A stretch of 64,000 nt of DNA from JAMXLO01 sp963818775. GTDB lineage: Bacteria > Pseudomonadota > Alphaproteobacteria > Acetobacterales > Acetobacteraceae. Under the pieces are notes generated by a model that ran no database searches, was not told the origin of the DNA, and saw nothing but the letters and a program-made list of their open reading frames with translations. The stretch is taken from positions 124,001 to 188,000 of the forward strand of contig CAWFUF010000020.1 in the NCBI GenBank assembly GCA_963818775.1, in the 5' to 3' direction. The position numbers and the translations under genes were made by a program. Within the stretch, counting starts at the first letter, position 1; the number at the start of each line of letters is the position of its first letter. Below, one piece after another: positions 52,460 through 61,311 of the stretch.

Positions 52460-53226
52460 AACACGCCTCCATTGTTCGTCAGCCAATCGCCGTGCAGCCA
52501 CAGCAGCCAAAAAGCGAGCGCCAGACACGGCCCGAACGGTAGCGCCGTGTCGGCCCGCATTCGGCGTCCCGCCATCGCGAGCCATGCCGCTGCGACAAGC
52601 CCGAGCAATGCGGCAAGCAGTACCACATACGGCAACCATGCGAGACCCAGCCACGCGCCGGCCGCACCAAGCAGCTTGGCGTCGCCCGCGCCGATCCCTT
52701 CGCGTCCTCGAACCTTGCGGTAGCACCAGGCGACGCCTCGCAGCGCCAGATATCCTGCTGCCGCGCCGGCGGCGTGCTCGGTCATAGTCCCGGGTTGGGT
52801 CGCGAGCACGATCAGCAAACCGACCAGGAGAAGCGGCAAGGTCAGGACGTCCGGCAGCCGCATCCAGCGCCAGTCGATCCAGCTGAGGGTCAGAAGCGTC
52901 CAGCCCAGCAGACAATCGACCCACAGGCGGGAAGGATCGGTCTCGGCCAGCACCGCCCACAGCGCTATGGCGAACGCGGCTACCTCAATCGCCGGGTGGA
53001 ACGGGTCGATGGCCGCGCCGCAGCGCCGGCACCGACCGCGCTGCAATACATAACTCCCGAGTGGCACGAGTTCGGAGGCTGTCAATGTGGCGCCGCATGC
53101 CTCGCACTTCGAGCGGGCGATGCTCACCGGCCGACCGTCCGGCAAGCGCCGGATCAGCACACCGAGGAAACTGCCAATGAACGGCGCCGCGACCAGTACG
53201 ATCGGCCAGGATAACGGAACCAGCAT
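52456..53226 (-). CDS. gspO: Prepilin peptidase / N-methyltransferase (A24)
   Basis: A 256-residue inner-membrane aspartic protease with several helices. The cytoplasmic zinc-binding CEACGATLT and CRRCGAAID pairs (CxxC...CxxC) precede the first catalytic Asp in SWIDWRWMRLPDVLTLP, and the second is in the GIGAGDAKLL motif (GxGD). It cleaves pseudopilin leaders and methylates the new N-terminal Phe. It heads the leftward unit. The divergent gspE begins 45 bp away. The start is ATG 53226. Confidence 0.93.
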   Translation of the reverse strand: MLVPLSWPIVLVAAPFIGSFLGVLIRRLPDGRPVSIARSKCEACGATLTASELVPLGSYVLQRGRCRRCGAAIDPFHPAIEVAAFAIALWAVLAETDPSRLWVDCLLGWTLLTLSWIDWRWMRLPDVLTLPLLLVGLLIVLATQPGTMTEHAAGAAAGYLALRGVAWCYRKVRGREGIGAGDAKLLGAAGAWLGLAWLPYVVLLAALLGLVAAAWLAMAGRRMRADTALPFGPCLALAFWLLWLHGDWLTNNGGVL

Positions 53227-53271
53227 GAGTGCCCGCTCTTGGTCGCCAAGGTGTCATTTGCCTCGCCGACG

Positions 53272-55020
53272 ATGCGAAACACAATGCGGCGAGCAGAGAA
53301 CACTTGCGGGAACGTCCATTTGCAGTCGACCTCGGCCGATCAGTCGATAGACGCGCTTGCCGGGCTGCTTGTCGCCAACGGACAATGCGACGGCAGGACG
53401 ATCGAGCGTGCCGGCCGCGTGGCGGCCGAAACCGGGCAGCGGCTGGACAGCGTGCTGATTCAGCTCGGCCTTTTGACGGAACGTGGTCTCGCGGAGAGCT
53501 ATGCGGCCCTGCTCAACCTGCCGATTGCGAATCCGAGCCGCTATCCGACCGCCGAACCCCTGCTGGCTGAATGCCTGACACCTCGCTTCCTGCGCCAGGC
53601 GCGCGCCATGCCGGTCGCTGTCGAGGATGACGCGCTGGTGCTCGCCACCGCCGACCCGCTCGACGACTTCACCCCTGCCGCGGTCGCGGCGGCCTGCGGC
53701 AGGCGCGTCAGACTGGAAGTCGCCGTGCCCATCGAGCTGGAGGCAGCGCTGGAACGCCTGTATCCGGCCGAGGGTCAGGCCGAGGAGGCACAATCCGAGG
53801 CCAGGGCGCCGCTCGAGGAAGACGCCGAAAGACTGAAGGACCTCGCCAGCGAAGCGCCGGTGATTCGACTGGTCAACCAGATCATAACGCGGGCGGTAGA
53901 GACGAACGCCTCCGACATTCACGTCGAGCCGTTCGAGGACAGGCTGCGGGTGCGCTATCGCTATGATGGCGTTCTGCATGAAGCGGACAATCCGCCGATC
54001 CGGCTCGCCGCAGCCATTACCTCGCGGATCAAGATCATGGCGCGGCTCGACATCGCCGAGAGGCGCCTGCCGCAGGACGGCCGCATCAGACTGGCGGTGC
54101 GCGGCCAGGAGATCGACTTTCGCGTCTCCACAGTACCGTCGCTGCACGGCGAGACGGTCGTGCTGCGCATTCTCGACCGCGCCGCCGTGGCGTTCGATTA
54201 TGCGAAGCTGGGGTTGCCGCCGCCCGTCATCGTTCGGTTCCAGGAAGCTTTGGCGTTGCCGAACGGCATCGTGCTGGTGACGGGCCCGACCGGCAGCGGC
54301 AAGACCACGACGTTGTACACCGGCCTGCTCGCGCTGAATTCCATTGAACGCAAGATCGTGACCGTGGAGGATCCGATCGAGTACCGGCTGCACGGCATCA
54401 CCCAGATGCAGGTGCATGAACAGATCGGCCTGACATTCGCGGAATTTCTCAGCGCCATCGTCCGGCAGGATCCGGACGTGATCATGGTCGGCGAAGTCCG
54501 CAATCAGGAGACCGCACAGGTTGCCGCCCAGGCCGCACTGCTCGGACGACTGGTGCTGTCGACGCTGCACACCAACTCCGCCGCCGCCGCGGTAACGCGG
54601 CTGCGGGATATGGGGTTGGAGGACTATCTGCTCGCGGCGGTTCTCCGAGGCGTGCTGGCCCAGCGGCTCGTGCGGCGGCTCTGTCCTGCGTGCTGCCGCC
54701 CGGCGCCGGCGCCCGCCGAACTGATCCAGCGCTTCGATCTCGCGGCGCGCTGCGACGGCACGGAATTGACGCTGCGGCATCCCGTCGGATGTCCCGAGTG
54801 TCGCCACACCGGCTATCGCGGCCGTTTCGCCATTGCGGAATTCCTGACGCTCAATCCGGAAATCGAACATCTCATCTTCAGGCGCGCCGACCATAACAGC
54901 ATCGAGAAAGCAGCGATCGCCGCTGGCATGAGGACGCTACTGCAATGCGGCCTGGATGCGGTGTTGGCCGGCGAGACGACGGTCGAGGAAGTCGTGCGCA
55001 GCGTCCGCACGGACACCTGA
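53272..55020 (+). CDS. gspE: Type II secretion ATPase GspE
   Basis: A 582-residue secretion ATPase. The N-terminal GspE_N-type domain (about 25-180) is followed by VRLVNQIITRA and SDIHVEPFED. The Walker A is GPTGSGKTTT (residue ~342), the Asp box is VTVEDPIEY, and Walker B is DPDVIMVGEVR. The C-terminal tetracysteine CPACC...GCPECRHTGYRGR is the zinc site of GspE. ATG 53272 is my choice; a TTG at 53239 and another ATG at 53284 are also possible. gspF follows 3 bases later. Confidence 0.93.
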   Translation: MRNTMRRAENTCGNVHLQSTSADQSIDALAGLLVANGQCDGRTIERAGRVAAETGQRLDSVLIQLGLLTERGLAESYAALLNLPIANPSRYPTAEPLLAECLTPRFLRQARAMPVAVEDDALVLATADPLDDFTPAAVAAACGRRVRLEVAVPIELEAALERLYPAEGQAEEAQSEARAPLEEDAERLKDLASEAPVIRLVNQIITRAVETNASDIHVEPFEDRLRVRYRYDGVLHEADNPPIRLAAAITSRIKIMARLDIAERRLPQDGRIRLAVRGQEIDFRVSTVPSLHGETVVLRILDRAAVAFDYAKLGLPPPVIVRFQEALALPNGIVLVTGPTGSGKTTTLYTGLLALNSIERKIVTVEDPIEYRLHGITQMQVHEQIGLTFAEFLSAIVRQDPDVIMVGEVRNQETAQVAAQAALLGRLVLSTLHTNSAAAAVTRLRDMGLEDYLLAAVLRGVLAQRLVRRLCPACCRPAPAPAELIQRFDLAARCDGTELTLRHPVGCPECRHTGYRGRFAIAEFLTLNPEIEHLIFRRADHNSIEKAAIAAGMRTLLQCGLDAVLAGETTVEEVVRSVRTDT

Positions 55021-55023
55021 GCG

Positions 55024-56250
55024 ATGCCGATGTTTCGCTATCGGGCGATCGGTCCCACGGGCGACGTGCAGACCGGCATGATGGATGCCGCAACGGAAGC
55101 CGAAGTTGTCGCGCGCCTGCAGCGTCAGGGCGCGATGCCGATGCGCGCCGAGCCGGCCAACAGCGAGTCCTGGCTGACTGCGCTGTGGCATGCCGAATTC
55201 ACCACACGTAAGGGCCTGCGGCGACAGGAAACGGCGGACTTCATACGTGAACTGGCGACCATGCTCTCAGCCGGCCAGGACCTCGACCGCGCCCTTCTTT
55301 ACATGTACGAGACCGCGTCGAACGCACGGGTGCGCACGATGACCGCGGGACTGCGCGACATTGTCCGCGACGGCGGCCCGCTTGCGGACGCTTTAGGGCG
55401 CTATCCCCGTGCCTTCTCGCGCCTGCACGTCGCGATGGTGAGCGCCGGCGAGGCGAGCGGCCAGCTTGCACCGACCCTGGCACGTTTGGCTGATCTCCTG
55501 GAACGTCAGCAACGCCTCGCAGCTTCGGTCACGTCGGCGTTGATCTATCCGTGTCTGCTGACTGTCGTGGCCATCGGCTCGATTGCGCTGCTACTGACCG
55601 AAGTACTGCCGCAATTCGTGCCGTTGTTCGAACAAAGTGGCGCGAAGTTGCCGCCATCAACACAACTTCTGATCGCAACAGGAGCCTTCGTTACACGATA
55701 TGGCGTGTTCTTGGTGCTTGGCGTGGCCGTAATTGTGCTGGTCACGCGCGCCGCGCTGCGATTACCGCGGTTTCGTTTGGCAGTGGATCGCCTTCTGCTG
55801 CGCGTGCCGATTGCGGGCGGCCTGTTGCGCGAGGTGTTGGCTGCGCGCTTCACGCGCGTACTGGGCACTCTGCTGGTGAATGGTGTGTCCTTGATCTCGG
55901 CGCTGGGGTTCGTGCGCGATGCGGTGGGCAACCGTGCCGCCATGGCGGCGATTGACCGGGCCACAGCGAGTGCGCGTGCCGGCGGAGGACTGGCGCTGCC
56001 GCTCGCCGAGGCGCGGGTATTTCCTCTGCGATCGACCCATCTGCTGCGCCTCGGCGAAGAGAATGCCGAACTTGGCCCGATGGCGCTGCGCGCAGCCGAC
56101 ATTCATGAGGAGCGAACGCGTATTGCACTGCAGCGTATAGTCGCGCTGCTGGTCCCCGCGATCACCATCATCATGGGTATTGCCGTCGCTGGCATAGTCA
56201 CATCGCTGCTGACCGCCATGCTCAGCCTCAATGACCTCGCGGCAGGATAA
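55024..56250 (+). CDS. gspF: Type II secretion inner-membrane platform protein GspF
   Basis: A 408-residue protein with the duplicated GspF cytoplasmic domains: ETADFIRELATMLSAGQDLDRAL at the first, broken as ETADFIRELATMLSAG, and FTRVLGTLLVNGVSLISAL at the second. Three membrane helices follow the usual positions, and VPAITIIMGIAVAGIVTSLL is the last. It opens with the family's MPMFRYRAIGPTGDVQTG. ATG 55024 starts right after gspE, so the two are coupled. Confidence 0.93.
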   Translation: MPMFRYRAIGPTGDVQTGMMDAATEAEVVARLQRQGAMPMRAEPANSESWLTALWHAEFTTRKGLRRQETADFIRELATMLSAGQDLDRALLYMYETASNARVRTMTAGLRDIVRDGGPLADALGRYPRAFSRLHVAMVSAGEASGQLAPTLARLADLLERQQRLAASVTSALIYPCLLTVVAIGSIALLLTEVLPQFVPLFEQSGAKLPPSTQLLIATGAFVTRYGVFLVLGVAVIVLVTRAALRLPRFRLAVDRLLLRVPIAGGLLREVLAARFTRVLGTLLVNGVSLISALGFVRDAVGNRAAMAAIDRATASARAGGGLALPLAEARVFPLRSTHLLRLGEENAELGPMALRAADIHEERTRIALQRIVALLVPAITIIMGIAVAGIVTSLLTAMLSLNDLAAG

Positions 56251-56301
56251 TGGCGCGGATTTTACCAGTCGGCTGGAACCGGTGTGGTATCGGGATAACG
56301 G

Positions 56302-57345
56302 ATGGCTGTTGGCACCGCTGTGCTGCGTGAGGTCCTTCGGTGGTGGGCAAGGCAGATGCGTGCCTTGCTGCCGCAAGCGCTGTTGCCTGATGCCAGCCAG
56401 AGCGATGCGCTGCTTGTGGCGATGGCCGGCATGTCGGACGCGCCGCAAATCCGTCTCAGCCTGCGACGGCGGCGGCGAGAAACACCACTCGGCAGTTTTC
56501 GTCTGGACGAAGCGGGGCGCCGCGCGGCGATGGCTGCAATTCGGCAGCGCTCCGGCCGCGTGATCCTGCGGCCGGATCCCGCGGCGGTACTGGAGCGCAA
56601 GGTCATGCTGCCGCTGGCCGCAGAACATGACGTGACACAGGTACTTCGTTACGAGATGGACCGATTGACGCCGTTCGCCGCAGAACAGGTGTTCTGGTCG
56701 GCAATCGTCGAGCGTCGCGACCGGGCTGCGGGACGACTGGAGATTCGTTTGTCTCTGTTGCCAAAGTCGTTGGTGCAACCAGCCCTCGCGACGATAGCAG
56801 CGATTGGTCTCAAGGTCAGCGCAATCGAGACCGCCAGCCACAGTGGTGCACCGCGCCTGATCGACCTGGTTCCCCCGTCCTCGCAGCGCCGGCGTACGCT
56901 CGCTTTCGCATGGGCCGCGTGCGGCGTGCTAGCGGTGATCGCGCTCGCAACCCCCTTTGTTACGCAGTCACTGGCGCGTCGCACGGTCGAGGCGCGCATC
57001 GCGGACCTGCAGCCGCGAATCGCACAGGCCGAGGCGCTGCGCCGCCGCCTCGCAGCCGGGTCCGCCGGAAATGACGTAATAGCGACCGAGCATGCCGGCA
57101 TCGGCGATGCGTTGCAGGTGTTGGCAACCGTTACCGAGCTACTGCCCGACGACACGGTGCTCGCCGACCTCTCGCTGCGTCAGAGCAAGCTGAGCATCAG
57201 CGGACGATCCCGCGCCGCGCCGGTGCTGATTCCCGCGATGGCCGGCGATCCTGCACTGCACAATCCATCATTCGCGGCGCCGGTGACTCGCACGCCCGAT
57301 GGCAATGCGGATACTTTCGTCATCCGCGCCGAGTTGGGTCCCTGA
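56302..57345 (+). CDS. gspL: Type II secretion protein GspL-like (PilN domain)
   Basis: A 347-residue protein with an actin-like cytoplasmic N-terminal half (LPLAAEHDVTQVLRYEMDRLTPF) and one membrane helix at about 205-225, followed by a periplasmic PilN-like ferredoxin fold with a coiled region (VEARIADLQPRIAQAEALRRRL). It links GspE to the platform. It starts 52 bases after gspF with ATG 56302; a longer frame beginning nearer the gspF stop was not seen. Only the PilN/GspL architecture supports the name; identity with canonical GspL is low. Confidence 0.75.
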   Translation: MAVGTAVLREVLRWWARQMRALLPQALLPDASQSDALLVAMAGMSDAPQIRLSLRRRRRETPLGSFRLDEAGRRAAMAAIRQRSGRVILRPDPAAVLERKVMLPLAAEHDVTQVLRYEMDRLTPFAAEQVFWSAIVERRDRAAGRLEIRLSLLPKSLVQPALATIAAIGLKVSAIETASHSGAPRLIDLVPPSSQRRRTLAFAWAACGVLAVIALATPFVTQSLARRTVEARIADLQPRIAQAEALRRRLAAGSAGNDVIATEHAGIGDALQVLATVTELLPDDTVLADLSLRQSKLSISGRSRAAPVLIPAMAGDPALHNPSFAAPVTRTPDGNADTFVIRAELGP

Positions 57346-57346
57346 G

Positions 57347-57916
57347 ATGGAGGGCGCGCTGCCCGAAGGTCTGCGTGGCAGGCTGCTGGCATTGGCGCTG
57401 ACCGTGACCATTCTCGCAGTGCTGTGGGCTGGTTGCGTGCAGCCACTGATTGATTGGCACGCTGCACGTTCCGACACACTCGAGCAGCGCCGCGCGCTGT
57501 TGCAGCGGATGTCGACGCTGGCGACGACCTTGCCGGAACTGCAACGCCAGGCGTCTGGTGAGCATGCACCGGCCGCAGCGCTGCTGGAGGGCGCCTCCGA
57601 TGCTATCGCAGGTGCCGCGCTGCAAAGTTTAGTGCAGCACATGACCTCGATGGCCGGCGCAGAACTCAACAGCATGGAAATTCTGCCAGCCGAGCAACGC
57701 GGCACTTATCGCCGCATCGGGCTGCGTGTGGCGACCGCGGCACAATGGCCGGTGCTCGTCGAATTGTTGAGAGCGGTCGAGCAAGGTTCGCCGCGCATGC
57801 TGGTCGATGATCTGCAACTGCGTGCGCCGCCGGTCGCACTGCGTGCGGCAAATACGCCGATCAGCGCCTCGTTCACCATCGTCGCGTTTCGCGCCGCCAC
57901 ATCGGGCGGCAACTGA
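57347..57916 (+). CDS. gspM: Type II secretion protein GspM-like
   Basis: A 189-residue protein with an N-terminal membrane helix (LLALALTVTILAVLWAGCVQP), a coiled stretch (SDTLEQRRALLQRMSTLATT) and a ferredoxin-like domain with QWPVLVELLRAVEQGSPRMLVDDLQLR. This is the GspM/PilO layout, which pairs with GspL. It begins one base after the gspL stop and overlaps the following gene by one base (TGATG), so it sits in the T2SS operon. Confidence 0.75.
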   Translation: MEGALPEGLRGRLLALALTVTILAVLWAGCVQPLIDWHAARSDTLEQRRALLQRMSTLATTLPELQRQASGEHAPAAALLEGASDAIAGAALQSLVQHMTSMAGAELNSMEILPAEQRGTYRRIGLRVATAAQWPVLVELLRAVEQGSPRMLVDDLQLRAPPVALRAANTPISASFTIVAFRAATSGGN

Positions 57917-58416
57917 TGACCCAGGTCGGGGGAGCGCTGTTGGTCGCCGCGGCGCTCGCTGCGGTCATTGCGCTGGAAGTCAGCAATCCTCCGGCCGATG
58001 ACGTGGCGCAGTCGCAGACGCGCACTGCGGCGACGGTTCCGCCGATATCATCGGCGACCACCGACCACACAAATGATTGGGTCGCCACAGTGCTGGCGCG
58101 GCCACTGTTCAGTCCCGATCGCCGGCCGGCAGCCGATGCGGTGACCGTCGCGAGCGGCAGAACCGTTCCCGGCCTGCCGCGGCTGGCGGGAATTCTTGTC
58201 GGACCATTCGGCCGCAGCGCAATCTTTGCGACCAATGGCGCCAAGCCGATCGTCGTGCAGGAGGGAGGGCGCGTCGCCGACTATACAATCAAGTCGATCG
58301 AGGCGACTCAAGTGCATCTGCTCGGCCCCGATGGCGCACAGGTGCTGTATCCGAGCTTCGAGCCCGCCGCGGCGCCAGCAGCACGCCGGCCCGCCCAGGC
58401 TCCGCTGTCGCGATGA
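57916..58416 (+). CDS. GspC/GspN-like periplasmic protein
   Basis: A 166-residue protein with one N-terminal helix (GGALLVAAALAAVIALEV) and a domain like the HR (homology region) of GspC: VLARPLFSPDRRP, LPRLAGILVGPFGRSAIFA, VVQEGGRVADYTIKSIE, LLGPDGAQVLYPSFEP. GspC connects the inner platform to the GspD secretin. No PDZ domain follows, so it is a short form that is sometimes called type II secretion protein N. It overlaps gspM by one base and gspD by four. Confidence 0.72.
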   Translation: MTQVGGALLVAAALAAVIALEVSNPPADDVAQSQTRTAATVPPISSATTDHTNDWVATVLARPLFSPDRRPAADAVTVASGRTVPGLPRLAGILVGPFGRSAIFATNGAKPIVVQEGGRVADYTIKSIEATQVHLLGPDGAQVLYPSFEPAAAPAARRPAQAPLSR

Positions 58417-60746
58417 GTGTGTGCAAACTGACGCTGCTCGTTTTGCTTGGCGTCCTGGCCGGCTGCGAGCACGCAGAGCAGCCGGCGATACCCGCGCTGT
58501 CGGAGCTGCCTGCTACGTCGAGCGCTGCGCCGCCGCGTATCAACGGTGACGTTGGCGCGCCTCGAGCTTCATCCCCGCCTGAAGTTTCGTATGGCACGTC
58601 AGGGGACGTGACCCTGCCAAACTCAGCGACGACGGGTGAGGCAGGCGACATATCATTGGACTTCGCAGACACCGACATTCGCGAGGTCGCAACCCAGATT
58701 CTCGGCAACATACTGAAGCTGAACTACACAATCGATCCGGCGGTGCATGGTACAGCGACGCTGCGCACCGTGAAGCCGTTGGCGCGCACGCAACTGCTGC
58801 CGGTACTGCAATCGCTGTTGGCGCAGAATGGTGCTGCTCTGGTGCAATCCGGGGGTTTGTACCGCGTCGTGCCGGCGGCGCAGGCCGCCGCCGCACTGGG
58901 ATCTGACGGAACAGCGGGCACCATCGTAGTGCCATTGCACTATGCAGCGGCCGAGGACCTCGCCAAGGTGCTGCAGCCTTACGTCGGGGATGGTGGCAAG
59001 ATAATCGCCGATCCGGGGCACAACGCGCTGCTGATCGGCGGCGAACCTCAGGCACGCGAGAGTTTGCAAGGTCTGGTACAGGCCTTCGATACGGATATCC
59101 TCGCACGGCAGTCTTACGCGCTTTTGCCCGTCAGCACTGGCGACGTGAAGGACTTCGCGAGTGCATTGCAGGATGCGTTTCGCGGGCAAAGCGGCGGAGC
59201 GTTGGCGGGCATGGTCCGTGTGGTGCCGATGTCGCGTATCAACGCGGTGTTGGTGATCTCGCCGCAGCCGCGCTACATCGACCAGGCTCGCCGGGTCTAT
59301 ACACTGATCGATCGCGCCCGGCAGCAGACGATCCGCAGCTGGCACGTTCATTATCTGCAGAACAGTCACGCCGAGGACATTGCCTACGTGCTGCAACAGG
59401 CGTTCACGCCCAACAATGTCACCGCGCAGCCAACCAACACGCAAGCGGGAGCGCAACGCATGAGCAATGCCGTCGGCGGCTTGGGCAATACGTTCGGCCG
59501 CGGGGGTGGCACAGGCGGCATGCAAGGCGGCTACGGCGGCATGCAAGGTGGCTACTCAGGGGGCGGCTTTGGCGGGACCGGCCTCTCTGGTGGCATTGGT
59601 GGCATCGGCGGCGTTCCGACGGGGGCAACGCCTGGCGGTGGACTAACCGTTGCCCCGGCACCGAGCCAGCCGCCCGCACCACAGGCTCAGGCACAGAGCA
59701 GCAACCCGTTGCTGGGGCCGCTCGAGCCCGGCGCCACCGAAACCAACACCGATGCTCTGCGCATCATTCCGGACGACCAGAACAACGCCGTCCTGCTATA
59801 CGGTACACGGCGCGAGATCGACACGATCGAGGCGATGCTGCGCAAGGTCGACATCCTGCCTCTCCAGGTGCGCATCGACGCCGTGATCGCTGAGGTGCAG
59901 CTCAACGACAATCTCCAGTATGGGACGCAGTTTTTCTTCAAGTCAGGCGGACTCAACGGTATCCTCAGCAATGCGGAACAAAGCACGGCAACCACGCCGA
60001 CGCTGTCGCCAGCACAGGCGCAACTGAACCTCAGTTTCCCGGGTTTCTTCATCGGCGGCCACGGCCAGGGCGGCGCGCCTTTTGCCATCAATGCGCTACA
60101 GGCAGTCACGCAAGTACACGTGCTGTCGTCGCCGGAACTGCTGGTGCTCGACAATCAGCCGGCACGGCTGCAGGTGGGCAACGTTGTACCCTACCTCACG
60201 CAATCATCACAGAGCCAAATCACGGCGAACGCACCGGTGGTGAATTCGGTCAACTATCAGCAGACGGGTGTGGTCATGGAGGTAACACCGCGGGTTAACA
60301 GTGGCGGGCTGGTGACGCTCGACGTCATGCAGGATGTGAGCGACGTGTCAACGGTCATCACCACACCGGGCATCAACTCGCCGACCTTCGACGATCGGAA
60401 TGTCAGTTCGCGCGTCGTTGTGCAGGACGGTCAGACAGTCGGATTGGCCGGACTGATCCGCGACAACGCGACTCTAGGCAACCAGGGTATACCGTGGCTG
60501 AAGGACGTGCCGCTCCTGGGCCTTCTTGCAGGCAGCCAGAACAATACCCGCCAGCGATCCGAGCTGCTGATCCTGATCACGCCGCATGTCATGCACGATC
60601 AGCGCGACGCGCGGGCGCTGACCGAAGACCTGCGCGATCAACTGATCAATGCCGCCGCAGTGCCTGACAGGTTGAACTCATTGCGGCCGTCGGGTTCGCC
60701 TGATCCAGGCGCACGCCTGCGCAGCAAGCTCCAGCTCCAGCCATGA
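58413..60746 (+). CDS. gspD: Type II secretion secretin GspD
   Basis: A 777-residue outer-membrane secretin. The lipobox VLLGVLAGC gives a lipidated N-terminus. Successive N-domains follow (ISLDFADTDIREVATQIL; VVPLHYAAAEDLAKVL; YALLPVSTGDVKDFASAL). A glycine-rich insert of about 60 residues at roughly 350-410 (GGMQGGYGGMQGGYSGGG) interrupts N-domain 3. The secretin core has VGNVVPYLT, VVMEVTPRVNSGG, DDRNVSSRVVVQDGQTVGLAGLIRD and VPLLGLL, then an S-like tail. ATG 58413 overlaps the upstream stop (ATGA); the longer frame from 58077 lies across the GspC gene. Confidence 0.93.
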   Translation: MSVCKLTLLVLLGVLAGCEHAEQPAIPALSELPATSSAAPPRINGDVGAPRASSPPEVSYGTSGDVTLPNSATTGEAGDISLDFADTDIREVATQILGNILKLNYTIDPAVHGTATLRTVKPLARTQLLPVLQSLLAQNGAALVQSGGLYRVVPAAQAAAALGSDGTAGTIVVPLHYAAAEDLAKVLQPYVGDGGKIIADPGHNALLIGGEPQARESLQGLVQAFDTDILARQSYALLPVSTGDVKDFASALQDAFRGQSGGALAGMVRVVPMSRINAVLVISPQPRYIDQARRVYTLIDRARQQTIRSWHVHYLQNSHAEDIAYVLQQAFTPNNVTAQPTNTQAGAQRMSNAVGGLGNTFGRGGGTGGMQGGYGGMQGGYSGGGFGGTGLSGGIGGIGGVPTGATPGGGLTVAPAPSQPPAPQAQAQSSNPLLGPLEPGATETNTDALRIIPDDQNNAVLLYGTRREIDTIEAMLRKVDILPLQVRIDAVIAEVQLNDNLQYGTQFFFKSGGLNGILSNAEQSTATTPTLSPAQAQLNLSFPGFFIGGHGQGGAPFAINALQAVTQVHVLSSPELLVLDNQPARLQVGNVVPYLTQSSQSQITANAPVVNSVNYQQTGVVMEVTPRVNSGGLVTLDVMQDVSDVSTVITTPGINSPTFDDRNVSSRVVVQDGQTVGLAGLIRDNATLGNQGIPWLKDVPLLGLLAGSQNNTRQRSELLILITPHVMHDQRDARALTEDLRDQLINAAAVPDRLNSLRPSGSPDPGARLRSKLQLQP
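59512..59560 (+). repeat. Short tandem repeat encoding the GspD Gly-rich insert
   Basis: Imperfect ~21-bp units, each encoding GGMQGGY, occur twice in tandem here and grade into further Gly-rich codons to about 59630. Such repeats tend to change copy number, so the length of the secretin insert may vary between strains. Confidence 0.6.
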
Positions 60747-61165
60747 GCATCCCGCTGCTCGCCTGCATGGCCGGCGCCGCCGCATTTTACCATCTGCCGC
60801 CGCGCGTACTGCCGTCGATCCAGGCCGTCGAAGGCGGCGCCATCGGCGTCGTTCATCTGAATAGCGACGGCTCGCAGGATCTTGGCATCATGCAGGTCAA
60901 CACGAGCTGGGTCACGAAGCTGGCGGCGGTGGCGCAAATTACGCCGGAGAGCGTGCGTGTGCGGCTGGTCTATGACGGCTGTTTCAACATTGCCGCGGCC
61001 GGAGCGATCATGCGCACGTATCTCAACGAGGCGCAGGGCGATCTGATGCTTGCGATCGGGTACTATCATTCGCATACGCCGGCTCTCAACCTGGATTACC
61101 AGTCCAAGGTGCTGGCGTCAGCGTATCGATTGTTCGCGCGCAGTAAGGATTATGCAAAGAATTGA
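60743..61165 (+). CDS. Small lytic transglycosylase (SLT domain) in the T2SS operon
   Basis: A 140-residue SLT-type lytic transglycosylase. The catalytic Glu is in VEGGAIG, following PSIQAVEGG, with SQDLGIMQVNTSW (the GIMQ motif) and IGYYHSHTPALN (the YxSG-like region). The start MSIPLLACMAGAAAF resembles a signal peptide. ATG 60743 overlaps the gspD stop (ATGA). It likely cuts peptidoglycan so the secretin can be placed, as VirB1- and IagB-like enzymes do elsewhere. T2SS loci usually do not carry their own. Confidence 0.88.
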   Translation: MSIPLLACMAGAAAFYHLPPRVLPSIQAVEGGAIGVVHLNSDGSQDLGIMQVNTSWVTKLAAVAQITPESVRVRLVYDGCFNIAAAGAIMRTYLNEAQGDLMLAIGYYHSHTPALNLDYQSKVLASAYRLFARSKDYAKN

Positions 61166-61311
61166 GGAATTCTGCCGCTCGGCGGCCCCAACAAAACGGG
61201 ACAGAAAGCAATTGCGCGTGAGTCATCGGATGGTCAGCTCAGTGTCATGGCCCGGTAAGACGTTGCAGTCACCTTCCTGTCGTTCTCTCAGCAATCAGGG
61301 GATGGGACAGG

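Noticed and set aside
52460..52960. Longer start for the exported protein between gspO and gspH
   Set aside because: It is the shadow of gspO; the signal peptide starts at GTG 52459 with GTGA coupling.
53254..54894. Long leftward open frame of 546 codons opposite gspE
   Set aside because: Antisense shadow of gspE; no recognisable motif and no ribosome site.
58077..58412. Longer frame upstream of gspD
   Set aside because: It lies in the GspC-like gene; the lipobox follows the ATG at 58413.
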